Assembly (NCBI GenBank): GCA_016932615.1
Contig: JAFGCN010000022.1
Span: 1 to 19,024, forward strand
DNA: 19,024 nt
Reading direction: 5' to 3'
Origin: Candidatus Aenigmatarchaeota archaeon
Lineage (GTDB): Archaea > Aenigmatarchaeota > Aenigmatarchaeia > QMZS01
Positions 6,353 through 12,947 of the stretch are shown here, in pieces. Each line of letters starts with the position of its first letter. Position 1 is the first letter of the stretch. The translations under genes were made by a program, and so were the position numbers. The notes beneath the pieces are model-generated. The model had not been told where the DNA came from and searched no databases. It saw nothing but the letters and a program-made list of their open reading frames with translations.

Positions 6353-7270
6353 ATGAGAATCATCGAAAAAGATAAAGAGGGCGTGTCGCTTGTGCCTGAA
6401 ACGCTTAATGACTTGTGGTACCTCTACACCGTGCTTGAAAAAAGGGTTGTCTGGACCAAGACAATGAGAACCAAAACGGTATGCAAAGGCGGGGAGGTCC
6501 TAAAGGGCAGCAAGAAGCCATGCTACCTGGGAATATTGGTGGAAAAACTTCGCTGGGAGGAAACAAAGCTCCGGGCTACAGGGACAATCACTGAAGGAGA
6601 AGAAAGAAACAAGCACCACTCTATAGATATAGAGCTTAACGAAAAGCTAAAAGTCATCGGAGAGCTTGAAAAAATACCGGGAAAGGAAAAGCGGGAGATT
6701 ACCGCCTGCGTGGTAGACAAAAAAATTGCGGTTTTTGGGGCAATATCGGGAAGGCACGCAAATGCAATAGATGAAATCCGTTCAGGAGGGAGGGAAGAAG
6801 AGTTTTATAAGGAGGTTGCAGGAAAGCTGCGCCGCATGAATCCAAATTACCTGATTGTCGCAGGGCCTGATAAGTCCAAGGACAGAGTCCTGCAGCTTTT
6901 GGACAGAAAAGACAGCATTTTTCATGACCAGACTTCATCCAGAGGGATTGAGGGGATTGAGGAGCTTGCAAGAAGAGAACTTGTAAAGAGGATTTTCAAC
7001 CTGATGAGAGAGGAAGCGGAGAGGAAAAAAGTCTTGGAGATCTTAGCAGAAGTCAAGAAAAATCCGGAAAAGGCAAAGTATGGCCATGATACAGAAAAGG
7101 AAACCGAAAGAATAAAGGAAATCATAGTGGTAAGTTCCTTGGTCGAAAAATATGAAAACGCGATGAATGAGATGGAAAAAAATGGCGCAAAAGTCACGAT
7201 TATCGATGCGGAAAAAGATTATGCAAGTGAGCTAAGAAAATTCGAGGCGGTGGGATTGCTTTACTGGTGA
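6353..7270 (+). CDS. pelA: Pelota/Dom34 homologue, ribosome rescue factor
   Basis: 305 residues. The N-terminus (MRIIEKDKEG, LVPETLNDLWYLY) is the typical Pelota Sm-like domain opening, covering about 1-120. The central eRF1_2-like domain follows (ITACVVDKKIAVFGAISG, NYLIVAGPDKSKDRV, HDQTSSRGIEGIEEL). The C-terminal eRF1_3-like domain ends with AKVTIIDAEK and the closing AVGLLYW. It lacks the GGQ motif of release factors, as Pelota does. With the aEF1A GTPase and ABCE1, Pelota recognises stalled ribosomes with an empty A site and splits them. It is somewhat shorter than the usual 340-360 residues, mainly in the last domain. The ATG lies in AATATTATG with no Shine-Dalgarno. Its TGA abuts the stop of the convergent dihydrouridine synthase gene. 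Confidence 0.88.
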   Translation: MRIIEKDKEGVSLVPETLNDLWYLYTVLEKRVVWTKTMRTKTVCKGGEVLKGSKKPCYLGILVEKLRWEETKLRATGTITEGEERNKHHSIDIELNEKLKVIGELEKIPGKEKREITACVVDKKIAVFGAISGRHANAIDEIRSGGREEEFYKEVAGKLRRMNPNYLIVAGPDKSKDRVLQLLDRKDSIFHDQTSSRGIEGIEELARRELVKRIFNLMREEAERKKVLEILAEVKKNPEKAKYGHDTEKETERIKEIIVVSSLVEKYENAMNEMEKNGAKVTIIDAEKDYASELRKFEAVGLLYW

Positions 7271-8206
7271 TTAAAAATTCTCCACATGATCCAGAACTTC
7301 AGATAAACTCTCCGAAGACAATATTTTTACCCTAAGATCCTTTGATCCATTGAAACCCCTGAAAAACCAGGTGGCCTGAAGCCGGAGCCGCACAAGATCG
7401 CCAAGGATTTCTGTGCCTTTCAGCTTATCCAGGTATTTGGCAAATAATTTTTTTTGGTATTCTTTTCCCTCCCTCTCAAGCAGTTCCCCTGTCCGAAAAT
7501 AATGGCAAAAGCTCTTGAATATTGCCGGGTTTCCCATCGCAGCCCGCCCAACCATAAGCCCATCAGCGTAAGTTCCAAGATACCTGTCGATATCCTCTTC
7601 GGACTTTATATCTCCATTTCCAATAATCAAAATGCCTGACTGCTCATAAAGAGCCTTTATGGCCTGCCAGTCCGCCCTCCCAGAATACTTCTGCTCAGCA
7701 GTCCTTGCATGCAGGGTTATTGCTTCGGCTCCTGCCTGCTCGATTTCCCTTGCTATATCCAGGTAGTTCTTCTGCTTGTACCCAAGGCGAATCTTCGCAG
7801 TCACAGGAGCCCCAGACATTTTGACGGCAGCAGACACTATTTTGCCAACACTTCCCGGGTCTTTTAGAAGCACGGAGCCGCAGTTCCTGCTTGTCAGTGT
7901 ATAAGCAGGGCAGCCAAAGTTTATGTCAATTATATCTGCTTCGTCCCGTATGGCTTCTACTGCCTTTGAAAAGCTTTCCGAAACCGAGCCAAAGAGCTGG
8001 ATGCAGTTTATCCTGAGGTTCCTTCTTTCATAAAGAGATCTTGGCACCTTCCCCCTCGCCAATCCCTCAACTGGCATAAGCTCCGAGCAGGTGTACGAGG
8101 CGCCCATCTCCTCGCAAAGTTCCCTGAATGCGATATCGGTAACTCCCGCCATTGGGGCAAGAATGAAGGGGTTCTTCCGGAGTTGCTTTTTCAAGTTCAG
8201 CGCCAT
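7271..8206 (-). CDS. dus: tRNA-dihydrouridine synthase
   Basis: 311 residues from the ATG at 8206. An upstream TTG at 8293 would add 29 unconserved residues and is less likely, because the conserved barrel begins right after NLKKQLRKNPFILAPMAG. Signatures are APMAGVTD (FMN-binding first strand), ELMPVEGL, INCIQLFGS, INFGCP (the Cys in this motif is the family's catalytic proton donor), LTSRNCGSVLLKDP, TAKIRLG, TLHARTAEQKYSG, IGNGDI and LMVGRAAMGNP. Dus enzymes reduce uridines in the tRNA D loop with FMN and NADPH. The specific target position cannot be told. The gene converges on pelA without any gap. Its 5' region is antisense to the open frame preceding the SemiSWEET remnant. Confidence 0.93.
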   Translation of the reverse strand: MALNLKKQLRKNPFILAPMAGVTDIAFRELCEEMGASYTCSELMPVEGLARGKVPRSLYERRNLRINCIQLFGSVSESFSKAVEAIRDEADIIDINFGCPAYTLTSRNCGSVLLKDPGSVGKIVSAAVKMSGAPVTAKIRLGYKQKNYLDIAREIEQAGAEAITLHARTAEQKYSGRADWQAIKALYEQSGILIIGNGDIKSEEDIDRYLGTYADGLMVGRAAMGNPAIFKSFCHYFRTGELLEREGKEYQKKLFAKYLDKLKGTEILGDLVRLRLQATWFFRGFNGSKDLRVKILSSESLSEVLDHVENF

Positions 8207-8301
8207 AACAACTATTGGCAGATTATACGCCCTTAAGCTTTCTAAATACCCTTCTAGCTTCCTCTGGAAGCTTAACCGTAAAGACCAATGCAAGGTTATA
8301 T

Positions 8302-8611
8302 ATGGTCTGGAAATTATCGGCTACCTCGGCGGATTTCTCATTGCAATAGCATTAGCCCCTCAGCTGATAAAAACCTGGAAAACTAAGTCTGCAAGGGACA
8401 TTTCTCTCCTCTGGACGAGCATCTCACTCACTGGGCTTATCCTGTACGGCGTATATGCCGCGCTAAACGGAGTTTATCCCCTTCTAACCTTTGCTGTGAT
8501 AGAGGCAGCATGATTCTGGTGCTGATTGCGCTAAAGATAAGATACGATTCGGCAAAAAGCCACACCACAAGCAAGGAGAGCGCTCACGCTGAAAAAGAAC
8601 AAAAAAAGTAA
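8302..8611 (+). pseudogene. SemiSWEET / PQ-loop membrane transporter, frame-disrupted at both ends
   Basis: The frame at 8307-8513 encodes LEIIGYLGGFLIAIALAP, then QLIKTWKTKSARDISLLW, then a second helix and the start of a third (YPLLTFAVIEAA), ending at TGA 8511. This is a clear SemiSWEET layout with the PQ motif (sugar transport, three helices, works as a dimer). That frame has no ATG, GTG or TTG at its expected start. An ATG at 8302 is one base out of frame and would give M-x-L-E-I-I-G if one base were restored. At the 3' end an ATG at 8510-8512, in the -1 frame, continues MILVLIALKIRYDSA to TAA 8609-8611, exactly completing the third helix. So two single-base losses, assembly errors, or a CTG start plus -1 frameshifting are the options. 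The ends are otherwise conserved in length and hydrophobicity, which argues for a recent or technical lesion. Confidence 0.65.
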
Positions 8612-8627
8612 AACCAAAAAAAGAAAA

Positions 8628-9809
8628 TTATCTGAAAACCTCTATGCCTAAGCTGGCGGATGACTCGGTCTGCACTTCTCCGGGCTTTCTCTGTTCCATT
8701 GGGCCAAGGATGTATGGAGACTTAACACCTGTGACTATGGTGATTACCTGGATTTTGCCTTCCATCTCATCCAGGATCCTTGCTCCCCAAATGGTCTGCG
8801 CTTCCTGAGACATGTGCTTTGTGACCGTCTGTCCGACTTCGTTTACTTCCTCCAGCTTCAAGTCAGGGCCGCCGATGATTTGTATCAGGGCGCCTGTTGC
8901 TCCGGCATAGTCGACATTTAGCAATGGATGGCTTAGTGCCTGTTTTACTGCTTCCTTTGCCTTGTCTGAAGAGTTTGCGAGGCCGATTCCAATAGTGGAA
9001 ACGCCTCCAGACCTCATGATGGTCCTTACATCTGCGTAGTCCAGGTTAACAAGAGACGGCTGGGATATTGTTTCGGTAACTCCCTTTACCATCTGCGATA
9101 TTACCTGGTCGCACAGCTTGAAGGATTCCCTCAAAGGCCTGTTTCCGGCAAACTCCAAAAGCCGCTGGTTCTCTATGACGATTACGGTGTCCGATGCCTG
9201 CCTGAGATTGTAGAGCGCGTCCTCTGCCTTCCCCATCCTTGCGCCTTCTATCTGGAAAGGAAGTGTCGCTGTCGCGATGACGACTGCTCCCTGCTCTTTG
9301 GCAATTTTTGCTACAACTGGCGCGGAGCCGCTTCCTGTACCGCCGCCAAGGCCAGTAACTATGAAGACGAGGTTTGCCCCTTTGAGCAGTTCCCTCACTT
9401 CATTTTTGCTTTCCTCGGCTGCTTTTGCGCCAACGTTCGGCTCTCCTCCAGCGCCAAGCCCTTTTGTAAGGTCTTTCCCGATAAGGATTTTCTTGTGCGC
9501 CTTTGTCATGACGAGGTGAGCGGCATCTGTGTTCAATGCCACGGTTTGAGCCCCTAGGATTCCCAGTTCGGTCAAACTGCTGATGACATTTGAGCCCATG
9601 CCGCCACAGCCAACGACATATATCTTCGGTGTGTAGCTTTCGATTCCAAATTCGCTCTTCATCTCTGCTGCCAGGTCCTTGATGTTGACGCTTTCCTTAT
9701 TGTAGATTTTCTTTTCGTCGCTCGTTATTGCCCCGGCTCTCTCTTCGCTTTTCTTCTGTGCCTTATTGTCCACCGCAAACGCGGATTCGAATAGATCTTG
9801 TATGGTCAT
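8628..9809 (-). CDS. ftsZ: Cell-division GTPase FtsZ
   Basis: 393 residues. After a polar ~60-residue N-terminal extension comes the GTPase core: VVGCGGMGSN (65-74), NTDAAHL, the tubulin/FtsZ signature GGGTGSG (155-161), ARMGKAEDAL, and the T7-loop region NLDYADVRTIM that completes the GTPase site of the next subunit. The C-terminal domain includes ALIQIIGGPDLKLEE and VTGVKSPYILG. The short tail ends LGIEVFR, with no obvious bacterial-type FtsA/ZipA peptide. FtsZ polymerises into the division ring. Whether it is the FtsZ1 or FtsZ2 paralogue is not certain. The ATG has no Shine-Dalgarno; a TATTATATAC box (minus strand, 9830-9839) is centred about 25 bases upstream, fitting a leaderless mRNA. 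A large structured intergenic region lies upstream. Confidence 0.96.
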   Translation of the reverse strand: MTIQDLFESAFAVDNKAQKKSEERAGAITSDEKKIYNKESVNIKDLAAEMKSEFGIESYTPKIYVVGCGGMGSNVISSLTELGILGAQTVALNTDAAHLVMTKAHKKILIGKDLTKGLGAGGEPNVGAKAAEESKNEVRELLKGANLVFIVTGLGGGTGSGSAPVVAKIAKEQGAVVIATATLPFQIEGARMGKAEDALYNLRQASDTVIVIENQRLLEFAGNRPLRESFKLCDQVISQMVKGVTETISQPSLVNLDYADVRTIMRSGGVSTIGIGLANSSDKAKEAVKQALSHPLLNVDYAGATGALIQIIGGPDLKLEEVNEVGQTVTKHMSQEAQTIWGARILDEMEGKIQVITIVTGVKSPYILGPMEQRKPGEVQTESSASLGIEVFR

Positions 9810-9829
9810 TTTGTCTTACCTATAGCTTG

Positions 9830-9839
9830 TATATAATAG
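9830..9839 (-). promoter_or_regulatory. Proximal TATA box of ftsZ
   Basis: Minus strand CTATTATATA, centred 25 bases upstream of the ftsZ ATG, the distance expected when transcription starts at the start codon. Additional TATA-like words further upstream (CTATATAG 9848-9855, AATATATAG 9873-9881) could be alternative promoters that would give short leaders. Confidence 0.5.
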
Positions 9840-9911
9840 CCACTCAACTATATAGATTCCTCTACCGAAAAGAATATATAGTTTTATGACACTATATACT
9901 TATTGAACTTA

Positions 9912-9929
9912 CGAAATTCCCCAATTTCG
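9912..9929. repeat. Hairpin 1 with CCCC loop
   Basis: CGAAATT, CCCC, AATTTCG: a perfect 7-bp inverted repeat. It lies about 100-120 bases upstream of ftsZ and 11 bases from a second hairpin with the same loop. Confidence 0.7.
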
Positions 9930-9940
9930 ACACTAAAATC

Positions 9941-9966
9941 AAAAAGCAGTTCCCCAACTGCTTTTT
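9941..9966. repeat. Hairpin 2 with CCCC loop (terminator-like on both strands)
   Basis: AAAAAGCAGTT, CCCC, AACTGCTTTTT: a perfect 11-bp inverted repeat ending in five T on either strand. It could terminate transcription from either side, but no gene ends nearby. It shares the core TTCCCCAA with hairpin 1. Confidence 0.7.
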
Positions 9967-10115
9967 AACACCCTAAACTAAACTTGTATTTTGTACTATA
10001 AATTTATTTGTGGAATCTGACAAATACTTAGAAAGGCATACTTTTCATAATATACTTACCGAGACAACTATTCCCCGCATAAACCCTAGAGAAAACAAAT
10101 AAAGGCAAATAGATT

Positions 10116-10481
10116 ATGCTGGAGCTGGTAAAATTGAAGAGCGCGCTATTCTTTATAGCGGTTACTTTCTCGAATCCCTTCGTCCCGGACTTTGGAACCC
10201 AGTTTGTGCTGGCACTCATAATCGGGCTCGTCCTGCCCTGCTACATTGTAAAGCCCCTCTATGATTTTATAGTATCTATTCCCCCCGTAAAAGATTTCGA
10301 GAAGAAACTTGCCGGGCACAGGCACGTAAGAAAGCTCCTTAAATCAAAACATAGCCGCCTGAAGTATGTAATTCCGCGCATCCTTGCCGGGTACATCGTG
10401 ACTTACATAATAGCCCTCCTCTGCGGAATACTGTGGCTCATACTTGAGTTTGGAGGCCAGGTGTACCCTGCAATCGCCTGA
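10116..10481 (+). CDS. Small integral membrane protein, unknown
   Basis: 121 residues, not recognised. Hydrophobic segments are seen near residues 8-20 (short), 28-48 (FVLALIIGLVLPCYIVKPLY) and 88-110 (ILAGYIVTYIIALLCGILWL). They are separated by a basic cytoplasmic-looking loop rich in Lys, Arg and His (KKLAGHRHVRKLLKSKHSR). Two or three membrane passes are likely. The start ATG lies in the context GATTATG common to other starts in this window. It is divergent from ftsZ across the 306-bp intergenic region and ends 10 bp before the convergent metallopeptidase gene. No function can be proposed. Confidence 0.65.
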   Translation: MLELVKLKSALFFIAVTFSNPFVPDFGTQFVLALIIGLVLPCYIVKPLYDFIVSIPPVKDFEKKLAGHRHVRKLLKSKHSRLKYVIPRILAGYIVTYIIALLCGILWLILEFGGQVYPAIA

Positions 10482-10491
10482 AAAACAAGTG

Positions 10492-10857
10492 CTAACTGAA
10501 ATATTTCCGGTAGAGTTTCTCAACATTTGCCTCGCAGACAAAATCATGGTGGCGAAAGCCGCCGCCAAAGCACTTGGGGATATGCATAAGCTCGTGTATC
10601 ACAGTCTTTATCTTCTCCTCCTCGCTTAAGCGGTCAAAGCGCTCAGACACAACCTCAACAACATAGTGGGACTTCAGCTTGAAGGCCTTCTGCCAAACCT
10701 TGGAAAGGCCATAGCAGCGCGCAATCGCGCGCGAAGTCGAGCCGTATGACCTCAGAAATCCGATTCTTTTGAAGTCCAGGTGGCTCATGCCGATTCTTTC
10801 CGCAACAAACCTTGCGGTCTTTTCTATGTCTGGAGCAGTCTCGTACCTAATGCCCAT
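10492..10857 (-). CDS. Small putative zinc metallopeptidase (HExxH)
   Basis: 121 residues, cytoplasmic. The motif HELMH (88-92) is followed by IPKCFGGGFRHHDF (93-106), where one of the His residues at 103-104 may be the third zinc ligand. The N-terminal half carries an arginine-rich stretch (RIGFLRSYGSTSRAIARCYG). The size and motif resemble the short 'putative metallopeptidase' proteins found in phages and archaea, distantly related to SprT-like proteases, but the substrate is unknown. The gene starts 26 bp from the divergent HAD gene and converges on the membrane protein at 10481. A second, unrelated metallopeptidase lies 600 bp downstream in the window. Confidence 0.75.
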   Translation of the reverse strand: MGIRYETAPDIEKTARFVAERIGMSHLDFKRIGFLRSYGSTSRAIARCYGLSKVWQKAFKLKSHYVVEVVSERFDRLSEEEKIKTVIHELMHIPKCFGGGFRHHDFVCEANVEKLYRKYFS

Positions 10858-10883
10858 ACCTATAGAGGGTTATAAATAGGATT

Positions 10884-11477
10884 ATGATAAAAGGCGTCTT
10901 CTTCGATGTTGGGGGAGTTCTCCAGAAAGGGGAAATCGAAATCTTCTACAAGGCGCTTTGCGAAAAGCTGGGCCTGCACTATGAGAGGTTCATGGACTTG
11001 CACAGCCGGCACAAAAAAGACCTGATGGCGGGGAAAATGCAGGTAAGCGGTTTTGCCAAAGAAGCTGAAAAAGAGTTTGGCATTGACTGCCAGTACCCTT
11101 GCCTATGGAAAGAGGTCTTTCTGGAGGCGCTTCCAATAAACGCAGACACTCTGGAAATCGCAAGGCGCCTTTCCAAAAAGTTCATTGTCGGAATCATATC
11201 GAACGCGATGGACGAGTATGAAATGATAAACTCAGAAAGAGAGCTCTATAAGGGATTCAATCCAGTGATTCTCTCCTGCAGATGCGGCTTCTTCAAGCCC
11301 CAAAAGGAAATTTTCGAGCTTGCGCTGAAAGCAGCGGGCCTGAATGCCGAAGAGTGCGTTTTCATCGATGACAGGGAAAAGCTTCTGGAGACTCCAAAAG
11401 AAATGGGCTTTAAGACGATATTATTTAAGGATTCGACCCAACTGGAAAGTGAGCTGAAAGACCTAAACCTTATCTAA
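10884..11477 (+). CDS. HAD-superfamily hydrolase
   Basis: 197 residues. Motif I is FFDVGGVL with nucleophile Asp8; the residue two later is Gly10 rather than the Asp acid/base of classic phosphatases, as in the DxGGV subgroup of HADs. Motif II is SNA (106-108), motif III Lys138 in FFKPQ, and motif IV the IDDRE acidic pair (162-163). An alpha-helical cap lies between motifs I and II (about 15-90). It should act on a small phosphorylated or halogenated metabolite; the substrate is unknown. The start at GGATTATG follows a TTATAAATA stretch only 10 bases away and a CCTATAGAG box about 22 bases away. Its last 15 bases overlap the convergent peptidase gene. Confidence 0.85.
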   Translation: MIKGVFFDVGGVLQKGEIEIFYKALCEKLGLHYERFMDLHSRHKKDLMAGKMQVSGFAKEAEKEFGIDCQYPCLWKEVFLEALPINADTLEIARRLSKKFIVGIISNAMDEYEMINSERELYKGFNPVILSCRCGFFKPQKEIFELALKAAGLNAEECVFIDDREKLLETPKEMGFKTILFKDSTQLESELKDLNLI

Positions 11478-12101
11478 CAACCCATTGAATTGGCCATATG
11501 TTGGCCTGAACCCATAAATCTTTGCAAAAAGCTCTTCAAAAGTCTTTGGAGAAGCCACTCCACTAAGGCCCTTGAGTAACTGAAGTATCTTCCTTCGGCC
11601 ATACTTCTTGAGCAGTAGTTCAACGGCGAAACCCGATTCTGCATATACCTCCTCGTTGTGAAGCGTATAATATTTAAGGAAAGACTTGAATTTTAAAGGC
11701 CTTGGCCTTGTGATATTCTGCCCTGCAAGATACATGGCAAGCCCCTCACTTAGCCAAAACGGATAAAGCATTTCTTTTCCGGATACTACCCGACAGAACA
11801 CATGAGTCAACTCGTGTTTAACTAGAGCGCGATAGTGCTCTTTGGAGTATTCGTGCGTACTATTCTTCGCATAGTTTTCGTGATCCAAAACATAGATATC
11901 TCTTCCAGGAGCAAGGCCAACAGACCAACCGGGGGTCTTCCTGCCAAAGATTAGATCAAATCCCCTTCTGTCAGGAACAACCAAAACATTTGGGCGGTTC
12001 TTTGTCCACTTAATTCCAAAGAATAACTCAAGCTCCTTCATCGAAGACTCAAAACTCCCTTCCAAAAACTTATCCCTTCTTGGTTTTATGTCAAAGAGCA
12101 T
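11463..12101 (-). CDS. Gluzincin-type metallopeptidase (peptidase MA-like)
   Basis: 212 residues. The zinc motif is HELTH (96-100) with the downstream glutamate in FWLSEGLAMYLAG (Glu119), the HExxH...E layout of gluzincins and of peptidase-MA-like domains. The N-terminal ~90 residues form a mixed alpha/beta domain (NVLVVPDRRGFDLIFG, APGRDIYVLDH). The C-terminal part (FAVELLLKKYGRRKILQLL) resembles the helices that follow the third ligand in the family. No signal peptide is seen, so the target is probably intracellular. It starts 3 bp after the UPF0316 gene stop and is probably cotranscribed with it. It overlaps the HAD gene by 15 bp tail to tail. Confidence 0.82.
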   Translation of the reverse strand: MLFDIKPRRDKFLEGSFESSMKELELFFGIKWTKNRPNVLVVPDRRGFDLIFGRKTPGWSVGLAPGRDIYVLDHENYAKNSTHEYSKEHYRALVKHELTHVFCRVVSGKEMLYPFWLSEGLAMYLAGQNITRPRPLKFKSFLKYYTLHNEEVYAESGFAVELLLKKYGRRKILQLLKGLSGVASPKTFEELFAKIYGFRPTYGQFNGLLDKV

Positions 12102-12104
12102 AAC

Positions 12105-12701
12105 TTACTTACCTTTCCGATAAAACCCAAACCTGAGATACCTCCTCCGGTGGTGCTTTAATGGCTTTGCCTTCTCTTCCTTTGCAAACCTGACTTCCTC
12201 TATCGAATAGAAGGCATCGGGATTGTGCTTCTTTACGATGGATATAACTTTTCCGACCTGGGAGCGCTCCAGAACCATAAAGATGGACTTGACTTTCCCG
12301 TCGCGCCCTTCGGCATCGTTTGAAGTAAAAAGCATCCCCGCGTCATCGAACTCATTCATGATTTTATTAACGTTCCTCTTTGCGACGATATTGAGCCGCA
12401 CCTTCCCTATGGAAACCCTCTCCTCGATTACCATGCCCGCGTAAGTTCCCGCGGCAAAGCCCGCCCCATAAGCGAGGTAGCAGAGAGGGTTTGCCAGGTT
12501 GTCCATTATCTTGGTTATGGCAAGAAGCCAGATTATGACCTCAAAAAAACCGATAAGGGGCGCGATGTATTTATAGCCCTTGGAGATAAATATCACACGG
12601 ACGGTGCCCATGCTGACATCAACAATCCTTGCAAGAAATATCAGGATGGGAAGCACAATATAGCTGAAGAAGTCCGGGCTGGCCACAAACCCCCATGCCA
12701 T
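12105..12701 (-). CDS. UPF0316 membrane protein with DUF2179-type C-terminal domain
   Basis: 198 residues. Three membrane segments are seen (about 12-35, 44-62, 70-90), with the family stretch ARIVDVSMGTVRVIFISKG and FFEVIIWLLAITKIM. A soluble DUF2179-like alpha/beta domain follows (LNIVAKRNVNKIMNEFDDAG, then SIFMVLERSQVGKVISIVKK). The tail is very basic (KPLKHHRRRYLRFGFYRKGK). UPF0316/DUF5698 proteins (B. subtilis YebE type) have no established function. The small soluble domain resembles ligand-binding or oligomerisation domains. The gene is upstream of, and 3 bp from, the peptidase gene, and divergent from the PspC operon. Confidence 0.88.
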   Translation of the reverse strand: MAWGFVASPDFFSYIVLPILIFLARIVDVSMGTVRVIFISKGYKYIAPLIGFFEVIIWLLAITKIMDNLANPLCYLAYGAGFAAGTYAGMVIEERVSIGKVRLNIVAKRNVNKIMNEFDDAGMLFTSNDAEGRDGKVKSIFMVLERSQVGKVISIVKKHNPDAFYSIEEVRFAKEEKAKPLKHHRRRYLRFGFYRKGK

Positions 12702-12733
12702 AAAATACCAATAAAAATTAGAATATGATTCTT

Positions 12734-12946
12734 ATGGCAAAAGACATAAAGCGGCTTTACAGGTCAGGAAACGAAAGGATACTCTTCGGAGTGTGCGGAG
12801 GGATTGCAGAATACCTTGACGTAGACCCGGTAATAATACGGCTTCTCCTGGTCCTTTTGACCCTTGCTTCCTTTGGGGCAGGGCTTGTGTTCTACCTTAT
12901 TGCGGCGCTCATAATACCAAGAAACCCCAAGCACAAGTGGAAGTAG
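12734..12946 (+). CDS. PspC-domain membrane protein
   Basis: 70 residues from ATG 12734 (MAKDIKRLYRS...). An ATG at 12725 would add three residues; the downstream one sits in the common TTATGGC context and is preferred. The PspC signature is clear: LYRSGNERILFGVCGGIAEYLDVDPVIIRLLLVLL, followed by a hydrophobic helix (FGAGLVFYLIAALIIP). PspC proteins sit in the cell membrane; in bacteria they are part of the phage-shock envelope-stress response, while in archaea the role is unclear. It is the first gene of a compact operon, with one base between its stop and the deaminase start. Confidence 0.9.
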   Translation: MAKDIKRLYRSGNERILFGVCGGIAEYLDVDPVIIRLLLVLLTLASFGAGLVFYLIAALIIPRNPKHKWK

Positions 12947-12947
12947 A

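Larger units (their letters stand above)
9810..10115. other. 306-bp AT-rich intergenic region upstream of ftsZ
   Basis: No credible gene on either strand. The ftsZ-proximal half has several TATA-like words (9830-9839, 9848-9855, 9873-9881, 9891-9899). The middle has two hairpins with CCCC loops (9912-9929 and 9941-9966). Another TATA-like AAATTTATAG (minus strand, 9998-10007) lies beyond them. The distal end leads to the start of the membrane protein at 10116. It is the longest gap in the window. Confidence 0.8.

Noticed and set aside
8207-8293. 29-residue N-terminal extension of the dihydrouridine synthase from a TTG
   Set aside because: The added residues are not conserved in the family and the ATG at 8206 lies just before the first barrel strand in a TTATG context.
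8091-8301. N-terminal extension of the SemiSWEET frame using an upstream ATG
   Set aside because: It would be antisense to the conserved start of the dihydrouridine synthase and adds residues with no place in a three-helix SemiSWEET; the frame is probably open by chance.
9810-10115. Possible replication origin in the AT-rich region beside ftsZ
   Set aside because: It is AT-rich with inverted repeats, but no orc1/cdc6 gene is nearby and no origin recognition box was identified; promoter/regulatory use explains it as well.
10028-10219. 63-residue minus-strand open frame upstream of ftsZ
   Set aside because: Half of it is antisense to the membrane protein gene at 10116 and it has no recognisable features.
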